A DNA stretch of 32,040 bases from Bacillota bacterium (GCA_030536355.1 JAUNQD010000025.1:1-32040); one strand, 5' to 3'. Counted from the first letter of the stretch, positions 7,360-16,148 are shown. The notes: generated by a model not told the origin, from the sequence alone. Numbers and translations: made by a program.

Positions 7360-7374
7360 TGGGGTAAACCCGTA

Positions 7375-7914
7375 TTAATTTGCTGAATTTAACAGTTCTG
7401 CTGCAAATTCATATCCCTTATCAAAGGCATCGATGTTCATTCCGGCGATACTTGCTGCGAAATTACCCTGTATCTCTTCGATAACAGTATCGTAGTGAAT
7501 CTTAGGAAGCAATTTTGTCAATGCTCCCAGCATTACCATATTTACAACAAATGGCTTGCCCATTTCTTCTGCTATGTCTGTAGCAGGCACCTTATAGTGC
7601 TTAGGATCGTCAGTTTCAACAAGTGTGCTGTTCACGAGAACCATAGCATCTTTTTTAGCCTGTTCTTTATACTTGTCAAACCCTGCCTGGTTGAGTGCGA
7701 TGAAAACATCTGCTTCATCGACTTTCATGTAATCTATCTCTTCATCTGAAATAACTACTTCTGCCTTGCAAGCTCCGCCTCTTGCTTCCGGACCATAGCT
7801 CTGAGTCTGCGAAATATTATAATCTTCTCCCAGACCATAGCCTTTCGCCAGCAGCACGGATGCCAAGATAACTCCCTGTCCGCCTGAACCTGCAAATCTA
7901 ACATTGATTCTCAT
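7375..7914 (-). CDS. korC: 2-oxoacid:ferredoxin oxidoreductase, gamma subunit
   Basis: A 179-aa cytoplasmic gamma subunit of the ferredoxin-dependent 2-oxoacid oxidoreductase family. The N-terminal FAGSGGQGVILASVLLAKG block and the TQSYGPEARGGACKAEVVIS block are diagnostic. It completes the complex with the alpha, beta and ferredoxin subunits encoded directly upstream; the gap to the ferredoxin gene is 6 nt and GGAGAA precedes the ATG. Gene order on the transcript is alpha, beta, ferredoxin, gamma. The symbol follows the 2-oxoglutarate type suggested by the alpha subunit; a branched-chain (Vor-type) substrate is the alternative. Confidence 0.85.
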   Translation of the reverse strand: MRINVRFAGSGGQGVILASVLLAKGYGLGEDYNISQTQSYGPEARGGACKAEVVISDEEIDYMKVDEADVFIALNQAGFDKYKEQAKKDAMVLVNSTLVETDDPKHYKVPATDIAEEMGKPFVVNMVMLGALTKLLPKIHYDTVIEEIQGNFAASIAGMNIDAFDKGYEFAAELLNSAN

Positions 7915-7920
7915 AATGGT

Positions 7921-8127
7921 TTATTCTCCTTCCACATCGATCGCGCCATCCGGACACAATCTCTCACACATCCTGCAAACTACACAGTTCTCCGGATGCT
8001 TAGCTTCCGGCATGGATGAGCCGTAGTTATTTCTCTTTCTTGATTTAACGAATATTTTCTTAGGGCATGCTGTATAGCATATACCACAGCCTTTACAATG
8101 TGTCTTATCTACTGTAATAATTGCCAT
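7921..8127 (-). CDS. korD: Ferredoxin (delta) subunit with two 4Fe-4S sites
   Basis: A 68-aa protein with two classical cluster motifs: C11-x2-C14-x2-C17-x3-C21-P and C48-x2-C51-x2-C54-x3-C58-P. It passes electrons from the thiamine-diphosphate centre of the 2-oxoacid oxidoreductase to free ferredoxin. AGGGTGAAG precedes the ATG and the gap after the beta-subunit stop is 4 nt. A basic insert (KSRKRNN) lies between the two cluster motifs. Confidence 0.9.
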   Translation of the reverse strand: MAIITVDKTHCKGCGICYTACPKKIFVKSRKRNNYGSSMPEAKHPENCVVCRMCERLCPDGAIDVEGE

Positions 8128-8131
8128 GTCT

Positions 8132-8944
8132 TCACCCTCTTTCGATTCCTTGCTGCTGGAGTCTGCGTTCTACTCTTTCGATATATTCTTCAGCGTCCTT
8201 ATCGTGTTTAAATACACCGATCGGGATCTTGCCCTCTACAGGCTCGCCGCCTTCTTTATACAAATAAGTACCTTCTTTGTATCTCTTCATGATGGCTGCC
8301 GGATCCTTTTCACCGAATACGCTCTTGCCTGCCTGTACAGGACACTGTGACAAGACTTCGATGAATGAAAATCCCTTATGTTCCATACCTTCTGCGATGG
8401 ATTTTGCCAGCTGCACAGGATGTGCTGTTGTCCATCTTGCTACATAGCTTGCTCCAAGAGCTGATACCAGCTTGCATCCATCGATAGGTTCATCGATACT
8501 TCCGAAAGGCGATGTCTTAGTAACCGAACCCTTAGGTGTTGCAGGAGATTTCTGTCCTCCGGTCATACCATAGATGTAGTTGTTGACCATTACAACTGTC
8601 AGGTCGATATTTCTTGCTGCCGCATGCACCAGGTGGTTTCCACCGATCGCGAGGCAGTCACCATCTCCTGTGAATACCAAGATTTTCTTATCCGGCTGAG
8701 CAAGCTTGAGACCTTCTGCGAAAGCCAATGCTCTTCCGTGCATAGTGTGCATAACATCCAGCTTATAATAGCAAGGGATCCATGAAGAACATCCGATACC
8801 GCTGACACAAGCAACTTCATCTTTGATTCCCAGATCTTCCATTGCGTTCATTGCTGCAACCTGGATTATACCATTACCACATCCCGGGCAAAACAGAGTA
8901 GGGAGGGAATCGGTCTTGATATATTTTTCATAAAGCTTATTCAT
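8132..8944 (-). CDS. korB: 2-oxoacid:ferredoxin oxidoreductase, beta (TPP-binding) subunit
   Basis: A 270-aa thiamine-diphosphate subunit. It has CPGCGNG near the N-terminus (C19, C22), GIGCSSWIPCY, a HGRALAFAEGLKLA helix and the TPP/Mg signature TGDGDCLAIGGNH followed by NNYIYGMTGGQ. Length and motifs fit the Kor/Vor-type beta subunit rather than the large single-chain pyruvate enzyme. The start ATG overlaps the end of the alpha gene by 8 nt, which implies translational coupling. Confidence 0.9.
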   Translation of the reverse strand: MNKLYEKYIKTDSLPTLFCPGCGNGIIQVAAMNAMEDLGIKDEVACVSGIGCSSWIPCYYKLDVMHTMHGRALAFAEGLKLAQPDKKILVFTGDGDCLAIGGNHLVHAAARNIDLTVVMVNNYIYGMTGGQKSPATPKGSVTKTSPFGSIDEPIDGCKLVSALGASYVARWTTAHPVQLAKSIAEGMEHKGFSFIEVLSQCPVQAGKSVFGEKDPAAIMKRYKEGTYLYKEGGEPVEGKIPIGVFKHDKDAEEYIERVERRLQQQGIERG

Positions 8945-10148
8945 CTATTCCCGCCTCCTTTAAAATTTCATCCAAGATTTCTGTTGGTGTATGGATGTCA
9001 CCGCCGCATTTTGACAGCGGAATAACTTTTTTATCTTTCAGGACTCTCTGAACTTCATTAACGTATTTACCTACGTTCATTTCAGGCACGATGACGATTT
9101 CAGCATCCTTTGTTGCTTCCTTGAGAAGTTCTTCAGGACAAGGCCATACAGTATTTACCTTGACGAGCCCTACCTTCAGATGGCTGTAGTCAGTTTCAAA
9201 GGTTTCAGGTATCCCCTTGATAAAGATGTCCTTAACGATCTGGAATTTCGTTTTGATTCTGTCGTCTTCAACCTTTCTTGCTTTTTTAACTGCATTTATA
9301 GCAGGTCTTACTACTGAGCCATATGCCACGATGGCAACTTCAGCGTCCTCCATGAAGTAAGTATCAATGTCAGCGATAACGTCCACATTGTCGCTGATTT
9401 TTTTGTTGATATTGTTGATGAAGTCTCCCGATCTTCCTGCAAGATGACCAATTCTTCTTCCCTTATCATCGTGAAGCTGTCCTTCTACGAGAGTATTTGC
9501 TCCTTTAAAGAAATCTTCCTGAGGTGAAACTACATACTTCTGCTTCACGCTCTTGATCATCTTGGATCCATCTCTTACTTCAACTTTTTCTCTCATGTGA
9601 CCAACTACTTCGTCAGCCAGGAGTATGACCGGAGTTCTGAACTGCTCTGCCAGCTCAAACGCTCTGATGGTGAAGTCATACATTTCCTGAACAGATGACG
9701 GACTGAGAACTATGATGCCATAGTCTCCGTGTGAACCGTATCTGGCCTGATATATATCCTGCTGTGAGGAAAGAGTAGGCTGTCCTGTTGATGGACCACC
9801 TCTCTGAACATTAACTATAACGATAGGTGTTTCTGTAACAGCTGCGAATCCGATAGCTTCCTGCATGAGTGTGTATCCCGGACCTGATGTGGCTGTCATG
9901 GCTTTTTTTCCGCCCCATCTTGCTCCGATGATGGCACAGGCAGAACCGATTTCGTCTTCCATCTGAATGAAAGCGCCTCCAACCTTCTGCATTTCAGAAG
10001 ACATCATTTCGATGATTTCTGTTGATGGTGTGATGGGATACCCAGCGAAAAATCTGCAGCCGGCATATATAGCACCCATGGCACAGGCTTCATTTCCCTG
10101 CAGTATCATTTCTGTTGTTTTTGAAGATTTTTCTTCCATTTTCTGCAC
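8937..10148 (-). CDS. korA: 2-oxoacid:ferredoxin oxidoreductase, alpha subunit (2-oxoglutarate type)
   Basis: A 403-aa alpha subunit and first gene of the operon. Blocks seen are GNEACAMGAIYAGCRFFAGY, PITPSTEI, FIQMEDEIGSACAIIGARWG, TATSGPGYTLMQEAIG and VQRGGPSTGQPT; these read closer to KorA than to VorB. The complex interconverts a 2-oxoacid plus CoA with acyl-CoA, CO2 and reduced ferredoxin, for glutamate or branched-chain metabolism in anaerobes. A GTG start at 10148 is chosen because AAAGGA lies 5-6 nt before it; the internal ATG at 10139 would be about 14 nt away. The promoter region upstream carries an unusual dyad. Substrate assignment is tentative, family assignment firm. Confidence 0.87.
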   Translation of the reverse strand: MQKMEEKSSKTTEMILQGNEACAMGAIYAGCRFFAGYPITPSTEIIEMMSSEMQKVGGAFIQMEDEIGSACAIIGARWGGKKAMTATSGPGYTLMQEAIGFAAVTETPIVIVNVQRGGPSTGQPTLSSQQDIYQARYGSHGDYGIIVLSPSSVQEMYDFTIRAFELAEQFRTPVILLADEVVGHMREKVEVRDGSKMIKSVKQKYVVSPQEDFFKGANTLVEGQLHDDKGRRIGHLAGRSGDFINNINKKISDNVDVIADIDTYFMEDAEVAIVAYGSVVRPAINAVKKARKVEDDRIKTKFQIVKDIFIKGIPETFETDYSHLKVGLVKVNTVWPCPEELLKEATKDAEIVIVPEMNVGKYVNEVQRVLKDKKVIPLSKCGGDIHTPTEILDEILKEAGIDE

Positions 10149-10193
10149 TCTTTTCCTTTCGGCATCTTATTGCTTCCAAAGCCCCTCTTTTAA

Positions 10194-10199
10194 ATTATA
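10194..10199 (-). promoter_or_regulatory. -10 box of the kor operon
   Basis: TATAAT on the minus strand, about 45 bp before the GTG start of korA. There is no good -35 at 16-18 bp; a TTGAAG is found at 20 bp and overlaps the dyad at 10221-10255. This suggests a promoter that needs or responds to a bound regulator. Confidence 0.5.
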
Positions 10200-10220
10200 T
10201 TAACATTGCATACAAACTGC

Positions 10221-10255
10221 TTCAACCCGAAGTGGTTGAAATTTCAACACACTTC
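10221..10255. promoter_or_regulatory. Dyad-symmetric candidate operator upstream of kor
   Basis: GTTGAAATTTCAAC (10235-10248) is a perfect 14-bp palindrome flanked by GAAGTG (10229-10234) and CACTTC (10250-10255), making a nearly perfect 27-bp dyad. A third TTCAACC (10221-10227) can pair with GGTTGAA (10234-10240). Position just upstream of the -10 box fits a transcription factor site. Confidence 0.55.
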
Positions 10256-10289
10256 CTGTACTAAAAAGGCATATTGTATTATTGTATAC

Positions 10290-10322
10290 AAAAAGCACCT
10301 GATTTTTCATCAGATGCTTTTT
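10290..10322 (-). terminator. Terminator of the replication/cell-wall operon
   Basis: On the minus strand AAAAGCATCTGAT pairs with ATCAGGTGCTTTT around a 5-nt loop, with one G-T wobble that becomes a C-A mismatch on the plus strand. It is followed by a T-run, and lies 8 nt after the stop of the M23 gene at 10330. Confidence 0.88.
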
Positions 10323-10329
10323 CGCTTTA

Positions 10330-13077
10330 TTAAGGCAAATAATTCATTGGATTTTTAGGGTCCCCGCTTATTCTGATTTCGAAATGCAGATGTGGCCCTG
10401 TACTGTTACCTGTATTCCCTGATCTTGCAATTTCCTGTCCCTGGAATACCTTGTCACCCACTTTGACAAGAAGCTGGCTGTTATGTGCATATCTTGTCTC
10501 CTGACCATTCTGATGATCTATTGTAACAAGATATCCGTAACCACCACTATATCCGGCTTCCTTAACTACGCCGCCATCTGCAGCAAACACTTTGTTCCCT
10601 GTAGGAAGCGCCAAGTCAAGACCATAGTGGAAGCCGCCCCATCTAGGTCCAAACCTTGATGTTATATTGTATTTTCCCGCTTCAAGCGGCCAGATGTATT
10701 TTCCCGAACCTACTGAAGGCGGTCTTTCCTTGATACCGACAAGTACTATCTCTGTAACAGGCTTCTTCTTAACTGTAGTTACCAGCGGAATTTCCTCTAC
10801 CTGCTCACCATTTACAAGTACGATCCTTGATGTAACTTCGCTCAGGCCGTCTTCTCCCGCTTGTTCAAGTTCAGTATATCCTTCATAGATATCTTTTGAA
10901 TCTTTTTCTTTGACCTTATGTTCTACTACCTTTTCATATGTGACCTTTTCGGTGATCCTGATGGTCAGTATAGGAGCTTTTTGCTTGATAACCAACTTGT
11001 CTCCGACAATCAGCTTCTTACGGTCTACATTAGGGTTGTCCTTTAAAATATCCTCTTCTGTCATGGAGTACAGTTTAGCTATATCGGCCAAAGTCTCTCC
11101 TGCAACGATAGTATGTAACGATTCTTTCTGTCCACTGGTGCAGAGAAGGTCTATCATTTCCTCCTTAGAAACCACCTTATCTAGGCTTATATTATCTTCT
11201 CTGACTTCGCAGTTTTCAATGATCTCTACCTTCTCAACCTCAGCGCCATCCATGTCACTGGTGTATTTCTGTTTGATTTCAACAAACACTTCTTCTGCCG
11301 TCTCTTTGTCTTCAACCGCTCCGACTTTCTTGCCGTCGATAAAAACGCAGTATGCCTTGACATTAAGGTCATCCATATATGTAAGTCTCTTGAGGACATC
11401 TTCGGATGTATCGATCTTGACATCCTCTCCTACTGTAGAAACACGTTCAAATTCGATGTCTTTCTTAGCATCGATAATAACGTCTACCTGTTTATCTTCA
11501 GTAAGTGCACCTTGTACAAGATTTGTGATCTGGAGGACATCGTCTTTTTCTTTTACGATACCCAGCGTCTTGCCGTTATATGAATATGCATAGGCTGTGT
11601 AGTAATTGAATACTCCCGCAGTAGCAACAAGCGCTATCAGAATGATTGAAAAGACTGTCAAAAGAGCTACCTTGCGCGTTTCACAGAATTTGTAGAACTT
11701 CTTCGTTGCTTTTGCAAAACCTGTCTTTTCGTAATTGCCCATAGCTCTCTTGATTGAAATGTCAAGAAGCTCTCTGGCCTTTTCCGTTCTTCTCCTTCGT
11801 TCTCTTTCAAGCTTGCGTCTTTCGCGTTCTGTGTCGGCCTTTCTTTCTTTCTTAGTTCTTATACTGAAAAGGTCTCTTATGGAAACATGGGCAACTTCTT
11901 TTATTTCAGTGTTGATCGTCATTCCTTGAACGTTAACGATCCCTCCGCCCAGCTCAGCATCTGCCTGGCTTTTGGCTTCAAGTCTCATCTGTTCAAGTCT
12001 CGCTCTTGCTTCCGCATCCCTTTTAGCTTTCTTGATGAGCTCTCTTTCTTCGGCTCTTCTTATACGCTCAGCTTTCTTCTGCTGTTCTCTTATGATCCTT
12101 GCTTCTTTTTCGGCAAGAGCCTTGGCTATTTTCGCTTCTTTCTCTGCCTGAGCTTTGGCCATTTTCTCAGCCTTGGCTGCACGCAGCTTTTCTTCTCTTA
12201 TAAGTTTCTCTTGCTGTTTCTTGTGTCTATGCTTTATTTTAGCTTCTTCATCCTTGATGAGCCTTTCTATTCTCTGTTCTTTTTGTTCATCAAGGACAGC
12301 CGCTACTTCTTCCTGTTCTGCCTTTATCAGCTCTTGCTGCTGGTTCAGTTTTTCTTGCTGTACTGCAGCGAGCTTCATAGTATGTCTTTCTGCTGCCTGG
12401 GAAATCATATCCAGTTTCGCTTCCTGTTGTTTCTGTGCAGAAAGCAATTCTTTCTTGGCGTTTTCCATATCCTTTTCTATGAGCACTGCAGGTTTTTCTT
12501 CATCAAAAAAGTCAGCCATCTCTTTAGCAGATGCAGTTGCCTTATTAAGAAACAGTTTTGACATTTCCTGTTCTTCACGAGCCTTTCGTTCAGATTCCAT
12601 AGCTTCTAAAGCATTTCTTCTGGCAGTTTCTTTAGCCCTTTTCTCTGCTTCTATGGCTTCAAGTCGCTTTCTCTCAGCTTCTTCCTCTATCAAAGCTGCA
12701 CGTCTTTGAGCTTCCAGAGCTTTCTGCTGCTGCATAGCAACTTCTTCCTGCTTACGCAAAAGTTCTTCGCGCTTCGCCTGTTCAGCAAGAGCATCTCGCT
12801 TGGCCTGCTCAAGTATAGCCTGCTTAGCTGCAATGATGTCGTCAGTATCCACAAAGTATGTCTTTTCAGGAGCTTGTGATATTTCCTGCGGCACTTCATC
12901 AACACCTGTCTGTTTAAGTTCTTCAACACTTTGTCTGAGTCTCTTTATGTCCTCTAAGACTTTTTTAGCGTCTTCGTTATGCATAATGAACTCTTCTTTG
13001 CTCATCGTGTTTTCGCTCACTTTATTATCTAGTTGTTTATTAAGTTTATTTTCTCTCTTGTTACTTCTGTGAAGCAT
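10330..13077 (-). CDS. Membrane-anchored M23 peptidase with LysM and G5 domains and a long cytoplasmic coiled coil
   Basis: About 915 aa. Residues ~50-440 are almost entirely charged Ala/Glu/Lys/Arg/Gln coiled coil without hydrophobic segments. A single membrane helix follows at ~470-491, then an extracellular part: a LysM at ~655-699 (HTIVAGETLADIAKLYSM), a G5-like domain at ~701-781 and a C-terminal M23 metallopeptidase. The zinc and catalytic residues are present: H817 and D821 in HYGLD, and H896-x-H898 in GPHLHFE. It should cleave peptidoglycan cross-bridges outside the membrane. Start choice is uncertain: ATG at 13077 has GGGAG 10 nt upstream, a GTG at 13083 is 4 nt from it, and ATGs at 13005 and 12984 are alternatives. 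The 5' end overlaps the dnaD-like gene by 49 nt. The large cytoplasmic part is unusual for this family. Confidence 0.85.
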   Translation of the reverse strand: MLHRSNKRENKLNKQLDNKVSENTMSKEEFIMHNEDAKKVLEDIKRLRQSVEELKQTGVDEVPQEISQAPEKTYFVDTDDIIAAKQAILEQAKRDALAEQAKREELLRKQEEVAMQQQKALEAQRRAALIEEEAERKRLEAIEAEKRAKETARRNALEAMESERKAREEQEMSKLFLNKATASAKEMADFFDEEKPAVLIEKDMENAKKELLSAQKQQEAKLDMISQAAERHTMKLAAVQQEKLNQQQELIKAEQEEVAAVLDEQKEQRIERLIKDEEAKIKHRHKKQQEKLIREEKLRAAKAEKMAKAQAEKEAKIAKALAEKEARIIREQQKKAERIRRAEERELIKKAKRDAEARARLEQMRLEAKSQADAELGGGIVNVQGMTINTEIKEVAHVSIRDLFSIRTKKERKADTERERRKLERERRRRTEKARELLDISIKRAMGNYEKTGFAKATKKFYKFCETRKVALLTVFSIILIALVATAGVFNYYTAYAYSYNGKTLGIVKEKDDVLQITNLVQGALTEDKQVDVIIDAKKDIEFERVSTVGEDVKIDTSEDVLKRLTYMDDLNVKAYCVFIDGKKVGAVEDKETAEEVFVEIKQKYTSDMDGAEVEKVEIIENCEVREDNISLDKVVSKEEMIDLLCTSGQKESLHTIVAGETLADIAKLYSMTEEDILKDNPNVDRKKLIVGDKLVIKQKAPILTIRITEKVTYEKVVEHKVKEKDSKDIYEGYTELEQAGEDGLSEVTSRIVLVNGEQVEEIPLVTTVKKKPVTEIVLVGIKERPPSVGSGKYIWPLEAGKYNITSRFGPRWGGFHYGLDLALPTGNKVFAADGGVVKEAGYSGGYGYLVTIDHQNGQETRYAHNSQLLVKVGDKVFQGQEIARSGNTGNSTGPHLHFEIRISGDPKNPMNYLP

Positions 13078-14297
13078 TGGCACTTTTCTCCCGTTTCAAG
13101 CATTCCGGTATCTCTGCACTCAGGACACCTGTGTTTCACATCCATGTGATCTATTTCGAATCCGTTATCTGTCAGCAGGAAGGCTTTTTCTGTATTGATG
13201 GCATCCATTTTAGCCTTTAATTCAGCCATCATCTTTTCTTTGTCGACTCTATCGGAAATAATTGCTTTTGACATTTCAGAACTGATCGATACGATCTCAT
13301 CATCTATCATTCTTATTCTAGGCACTGCATCGTAAACAGCTCTTCTTCTTTCTTCTGCTGCTTCTTCATTTTTTTGACGAAGCATTTCGTAATATTTAAG
13401 GATTTCTCCTGTAGAAAGCTCTTTCTTATCGCCACCCTCTGCACCGGCCTTACCTGCCTTTTGCTCTTCATACCAATTGATCAAAACTTTATTTACATAG
13501 TTGATATTAGGGTTTGAAATGCCGGAAGTCTTACTGCACGCATCAAGCACTCTATCAAGTGTGAACTCCATGGTTTCAAACCAGGTATCCATGATGCGTC
13601 GTTCTTCTTCCGTCGAGTTTCGTGAGAATCCCAGCGCTTGGAACACTCTCTTATATAAGTACTGCTTTTTCTCGTTCTCACTGAGATATTTTTCTACGGC
13701 AAGGACGTCCTGAAGTCCCTCTGCAGCCCAAGCCTTGATTACTGCAGCTATGTATTTGATATCTTTTTTCTTTTTTTGTGCACAGTATGAATACCCGTAC
13801 ACGATAACCTCAGGAGATGCATGGAAATCGTTTATCCATGACAAGACTTCCATCATTTCTGTTCCACTTATGCTTCTTCCTGCGATCTTTTCTATGGCGC
13901 TGAACATGTCCTTGATTTCCTTATCAGCCATCAGGGCATGATTGCTATGCTCAGAAACATAGCTCTTCTTACTGCTCTTACCATAGAGTTGTCCTTTGAG
14001 GGTGACGAATTCAACATCGTAGTTGAACTTGTCTTCAGGTGATTTTCTTATTTTCCTGATGGCACCGATCTTTTCCCAATACGTCCATGCTTTGAGAACA
14101 TCTTCGTGTTCCATGTTGAGATGTCTTCCGATCTCTTCATTGGTGATATCGAGCTCCAGATTTGCATACATCAAAGCCAGCAGATATACCTTGACGAAAT
14201 CTCCCGGCGCTGATGCCATATGCTCATTTATAAATATATTCTCTACTCCTGTATCAAGCAGAAAATAGTCGTTTATCTTCTCTCTTCTGAAACTCAT
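13029..14297 (-). CDS. DnaD-like replication protein fused to the N-terminal zinc domain of a DnaC/DnaI helicase loader
   Basis: A 422-aa protein. Residues ~1-110 look like a DnaD-type winged helix (VYLLALMYANLELDITNEEIGRHLNM without break), and residues ~130-280 contain DnaD/DnaB2-type repeats, including MMEVLSWINDF, YIAAVIKAWAAEGL and INYVNKVLINWYEE. Residues ~310-422 match the N-terminal region of clostridial DnaC/DnaI loaders: RRRAVYDAVPRIRMIDDEI, a helical stretch, then a zinc ribbon C391-P-x-C394-RDTG and C406-x-C408. The chain ends 14 residues later, where the loader's AAA+ ATPase would begin, and the following gene is an M23 peptidase with no Walker motifs. GGAGG precedes the ATG. It follows dnaB by 17 nt, so a role with the replicative helicase is likely. 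Confidence 0.75.
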   Translation of the reverse strand: MSFRREKINDYFLLDTGVENIFINEHMASAPGDFVKVYLLALMYANLELDITNEEIGRHLNMEHEDVLKAWTYWEKIGAIRKIRKSPEDKFNYDVEFVTLKGQLYGKSSKKSYVSEHSNHALMADKEIKDMFSAIEKIAGRSISGTEMMEVLSWINDFHASPEVIVYGYSYCAQKKKKDIKYIAAVIKAWAAEGLQDVLAVEKYLSENEKKQYLYKRVFQALGFSRNSTEEERRIMDTWFETMEFTLDRVLDACSKTSGISNPNINYVNKVLINWYEEQKAGKAGAEGGDKKELSTGEILKYYEMLRQKNEEAAEERRRAVYDAVPRIRMIDDEIVSISSEMSKAIISDRVDKEKMMAELKAKMDAINTEKAFLLTDNGFEIDHMDVKHRCPECRDTGMLETGEKCQCFTEVTREKINLINN

Positions 14298-14314
14298 CGT
14301 TCCTCCAAATATTT

Positions 14315-15652
14315 TTAAATTCCAGGAATATTGCTTCCGTGTGCACTGTCAACAAACTTTGTCAGCTTGTCCAGCCAAGCGACTTTGACCGTTCCTGTAG
14401 GACCGCTTCTCTGCTTGGCAACTATTACTTCACATTCGCCGACAGCTTCTGTGTCTTCGTTATAGTATTCATCTCTATATAAGAATATTACGATGTCTGC
14501 GTCCTGCTCTATGGAGCCTGATTCTCTAAGGTCAGACAACATCGGTCTGTGGTCGGTTCTTTGTTCCGGTGCTCTGGAAAGCTGTGAAAGAACAAGTACC
14601 GGGCAATCCAATTCTCTTGCCAGCAGCTTCAGGTTTCTGGAAATAACGGAAATTTCCTGTGTTCTGGAATCTGACTTTCCTTCCGGATTCATCAGTTGCA
14701 AATAGTCTATTACCACAAGGTCAAGTCCTTCTTCGGCCTTGAGCCTTCTGCACTTACTCTTCATTTCCATGATGCTGATGCCTGCAGTATCGTCTATATG
14801 TATCTTGGCCTTTGACAGTATATCCAGTGCTATATTGATGTCATCCCAGTCGCGTCTTTCCAGCTTGCCGGTTTTTAGAGCCTGCATACCTACCTTTGAT
14901 TCCATACTGAGAAGTCTCTGCCCCAGCTGTTCCTTGGACATTTCCAAACTGAATACCATTACTGATGCTTTTCCTTTAACTGCCGCATTCAGCGCCAAGG
15001 AAAGTGCAAAGGCCGTTTTACCCATGGCAGGTCTTGCCGCCAGAATGATGAGGTCGGATCTTTGAAGCCCTGATGTCATATTATCAAGGTATTTGAAACC
15101 TGTCGTTACTCCTGTAAGCCCGCCGTCCAGTTTAGATGCTCTGTCGATGATCTCGAGATTTTCAAGAAGCACGTCCTTGATATGTGTATACTGCCCCTTC
15201 TGTCTCTTCTGAGATATTTCGAAAATACCGCTTTCTGCATAGTCCAGCATCTGTCCTGCATCCATACTGCCTTCGTATCCTTTGGTGACGATATCATCAG
15301 CTGTGCCGATGAGCTTTCTTATGGATGCTTTTTCTGCAACGATCTTGCCGTATTCCATCGCATTGGATGTGGTAGGTGTACCCGCAGAAAGTGATGCGAT
15401 ATATGCTCTGCCGCCAACCATGTTGAGACTGTTTCTTTTCTTCAGTTCTTCGGCAACTGTGAGAGCATCAACCGGTGCACTTTTTCTATGCAAGTCAAGC
15501 ATAGCCTTGAAGATTTCTTTGTGATTTTCATCATAGAAATCTTCGGCTCTTACTACTTCGACAACATCGAAAAGGGCATCCTTCGAAAGCAAAGCTGCAC
15601 CTAATACTGATTTTTCCGCTTCTAAACTATGCGGAGGGATTCTTCCTTCCAT
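14315..15652 (-). CDS. dnaB: Replicative DNA helicase DnaB
   Basis: A 445-aa hexameric 5'-3' helicase that unwinds DNA at the replication fork (called DnaC in Bacillus). The N-terminal DnaB domain begins RIPPHSLEAEKSVLGAAL. The RecA-type core has Walker A ARPAMGKT at 206-213, an FSLEMSKEQLGQRLL block, a DLVVIDYLQLM Walker B and an LSQLSRAPEQR segment. Length is normal and no intein is present. CAGGAGA precedes the ATG. It lies between rplI (16 nt) and the dnaD-like gene, the conserved Firmicutes order. Confidence 0.97.
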   Translation of the reverse strand: MEGRIPPHSLEAEKSVLGAALLSKDALFDVVEVVRAEDFYDENHKEIFKAMLDLHRKSAPVDALTVAEELKKRNSLNMVGGRAYIASLSAGTPTTSNAMEYGKIVAEKASIRKLIGTADDIVTKGYEGSMDAGQMLDYAESGIFEISQKRQKGQYTHIKDVLLENLEIIDRASKLDGGLTGVTTGFKYLDNMTSGLQRSDLIILAARPAMGKTAFALSLALNAAVKGKASVMVFSLEMSKEQLGQRLLSMESKVGMQALKTGKLERRDWDDINIALDILSKAKIHIDDTAGISIMEMKSKCRRLKAEEGLDLVVIDYLQLMNPEGKSDSRTQEISVISRNLKLLARELDCPVLVLSQLSRAPEQRTDHRPMLSDLRESGSIEQDADIVIFLYRDEYYNEDTEAVGECEVIVAKQRSGPTGTVKVAWLDKLTKFVDSAHGSNIPGI

Positions 15653-15668
15653 TGGTTTCTCCTGTAAA

Positions 15669-16112
15669 CTAAATAGTTACTGTTACCTTGAGCTTTGCTG
15701 ATACTTCAGGGAAAAGCTTAACTGTTACTTCTGTATCACCTGTCTGCTTGATAGGGCTTGCAAGTTCGATCTTCTTCTTATCAACCTTGATACCTTCCTG
15801 CTTTTCAAGCGCATCTGCGATATCCTTAGAAGTAATGGATCCGAAAAGCTTACCGTTTTCGCCGCCCTTTGACTTAACGATAACTGTGATCTTGCTCATT
15901 TCTTCAGCCTGCTTCTTCGCAGCTTCCTTCTGAGCTTCCAGCTTCTCTGCAGCGATTGCTTTCTGCTTTTCCAGATTTCTTACGTTGCCTTCTGTAGCTT
16001 CTTTAGCAAGACCCTTTGGCAGCAGCATATTTCTTGCATAGCCATCGCTCACCTTTACTACTTCGCCTGCTTTACCTGTTCCTTTAACATCCTTTAACAG
16101 TATTACTACCAT
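15669..16112 (-). CDS. rplI: 50S ribosomal protein L9
   Basis: A 147-aa bL9 protein that binds 23S rRNA at the base of the L1 stalk. The N-terminal domain has the typical [32 protein letters not shown] opening and [11 protein letters not shown]; a long connecting helix of Lys, Glu and Ala (residues ~45-75) joins the C-terminal domain. AGGAGG precedes the ATG. It lies between the GdpP-like gene and dnaB, as in Bacillus. Confidence 0.97.
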   Translation of the reverse strand: MVVILLKDVKGTGKAGEVVKVSDGYARNMLLPKGLAKEATEGNVRNLEKQKAIAAEKLEAQKEAAKKQAEEMSKITVIVKSKGGENGKLFGSITSKDIADALEKQEGIKVDKKKIELASPIKQTGDTEVTVKLFPEVSAKLKVTVTI

Positions 16113-16148
16113 GATTATATCCTCCTATTGTGTAGTTCTCACGAAATT

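Noticed and set aside
7360..7374. Terminator directly after korC (GGGT/ACCC hairpin)
   Set aside because: The stem is only 4 bp and lacks a T-run; probably not functional.
11887..12709. Long plus-strand frames opposite the M23 protein's coiled coil
   Set aside because: They arise from the biased Lys/Glu/Ala/Arg codons of the true gene; the translations are Ser/Phe/Leu-rich without start signals.
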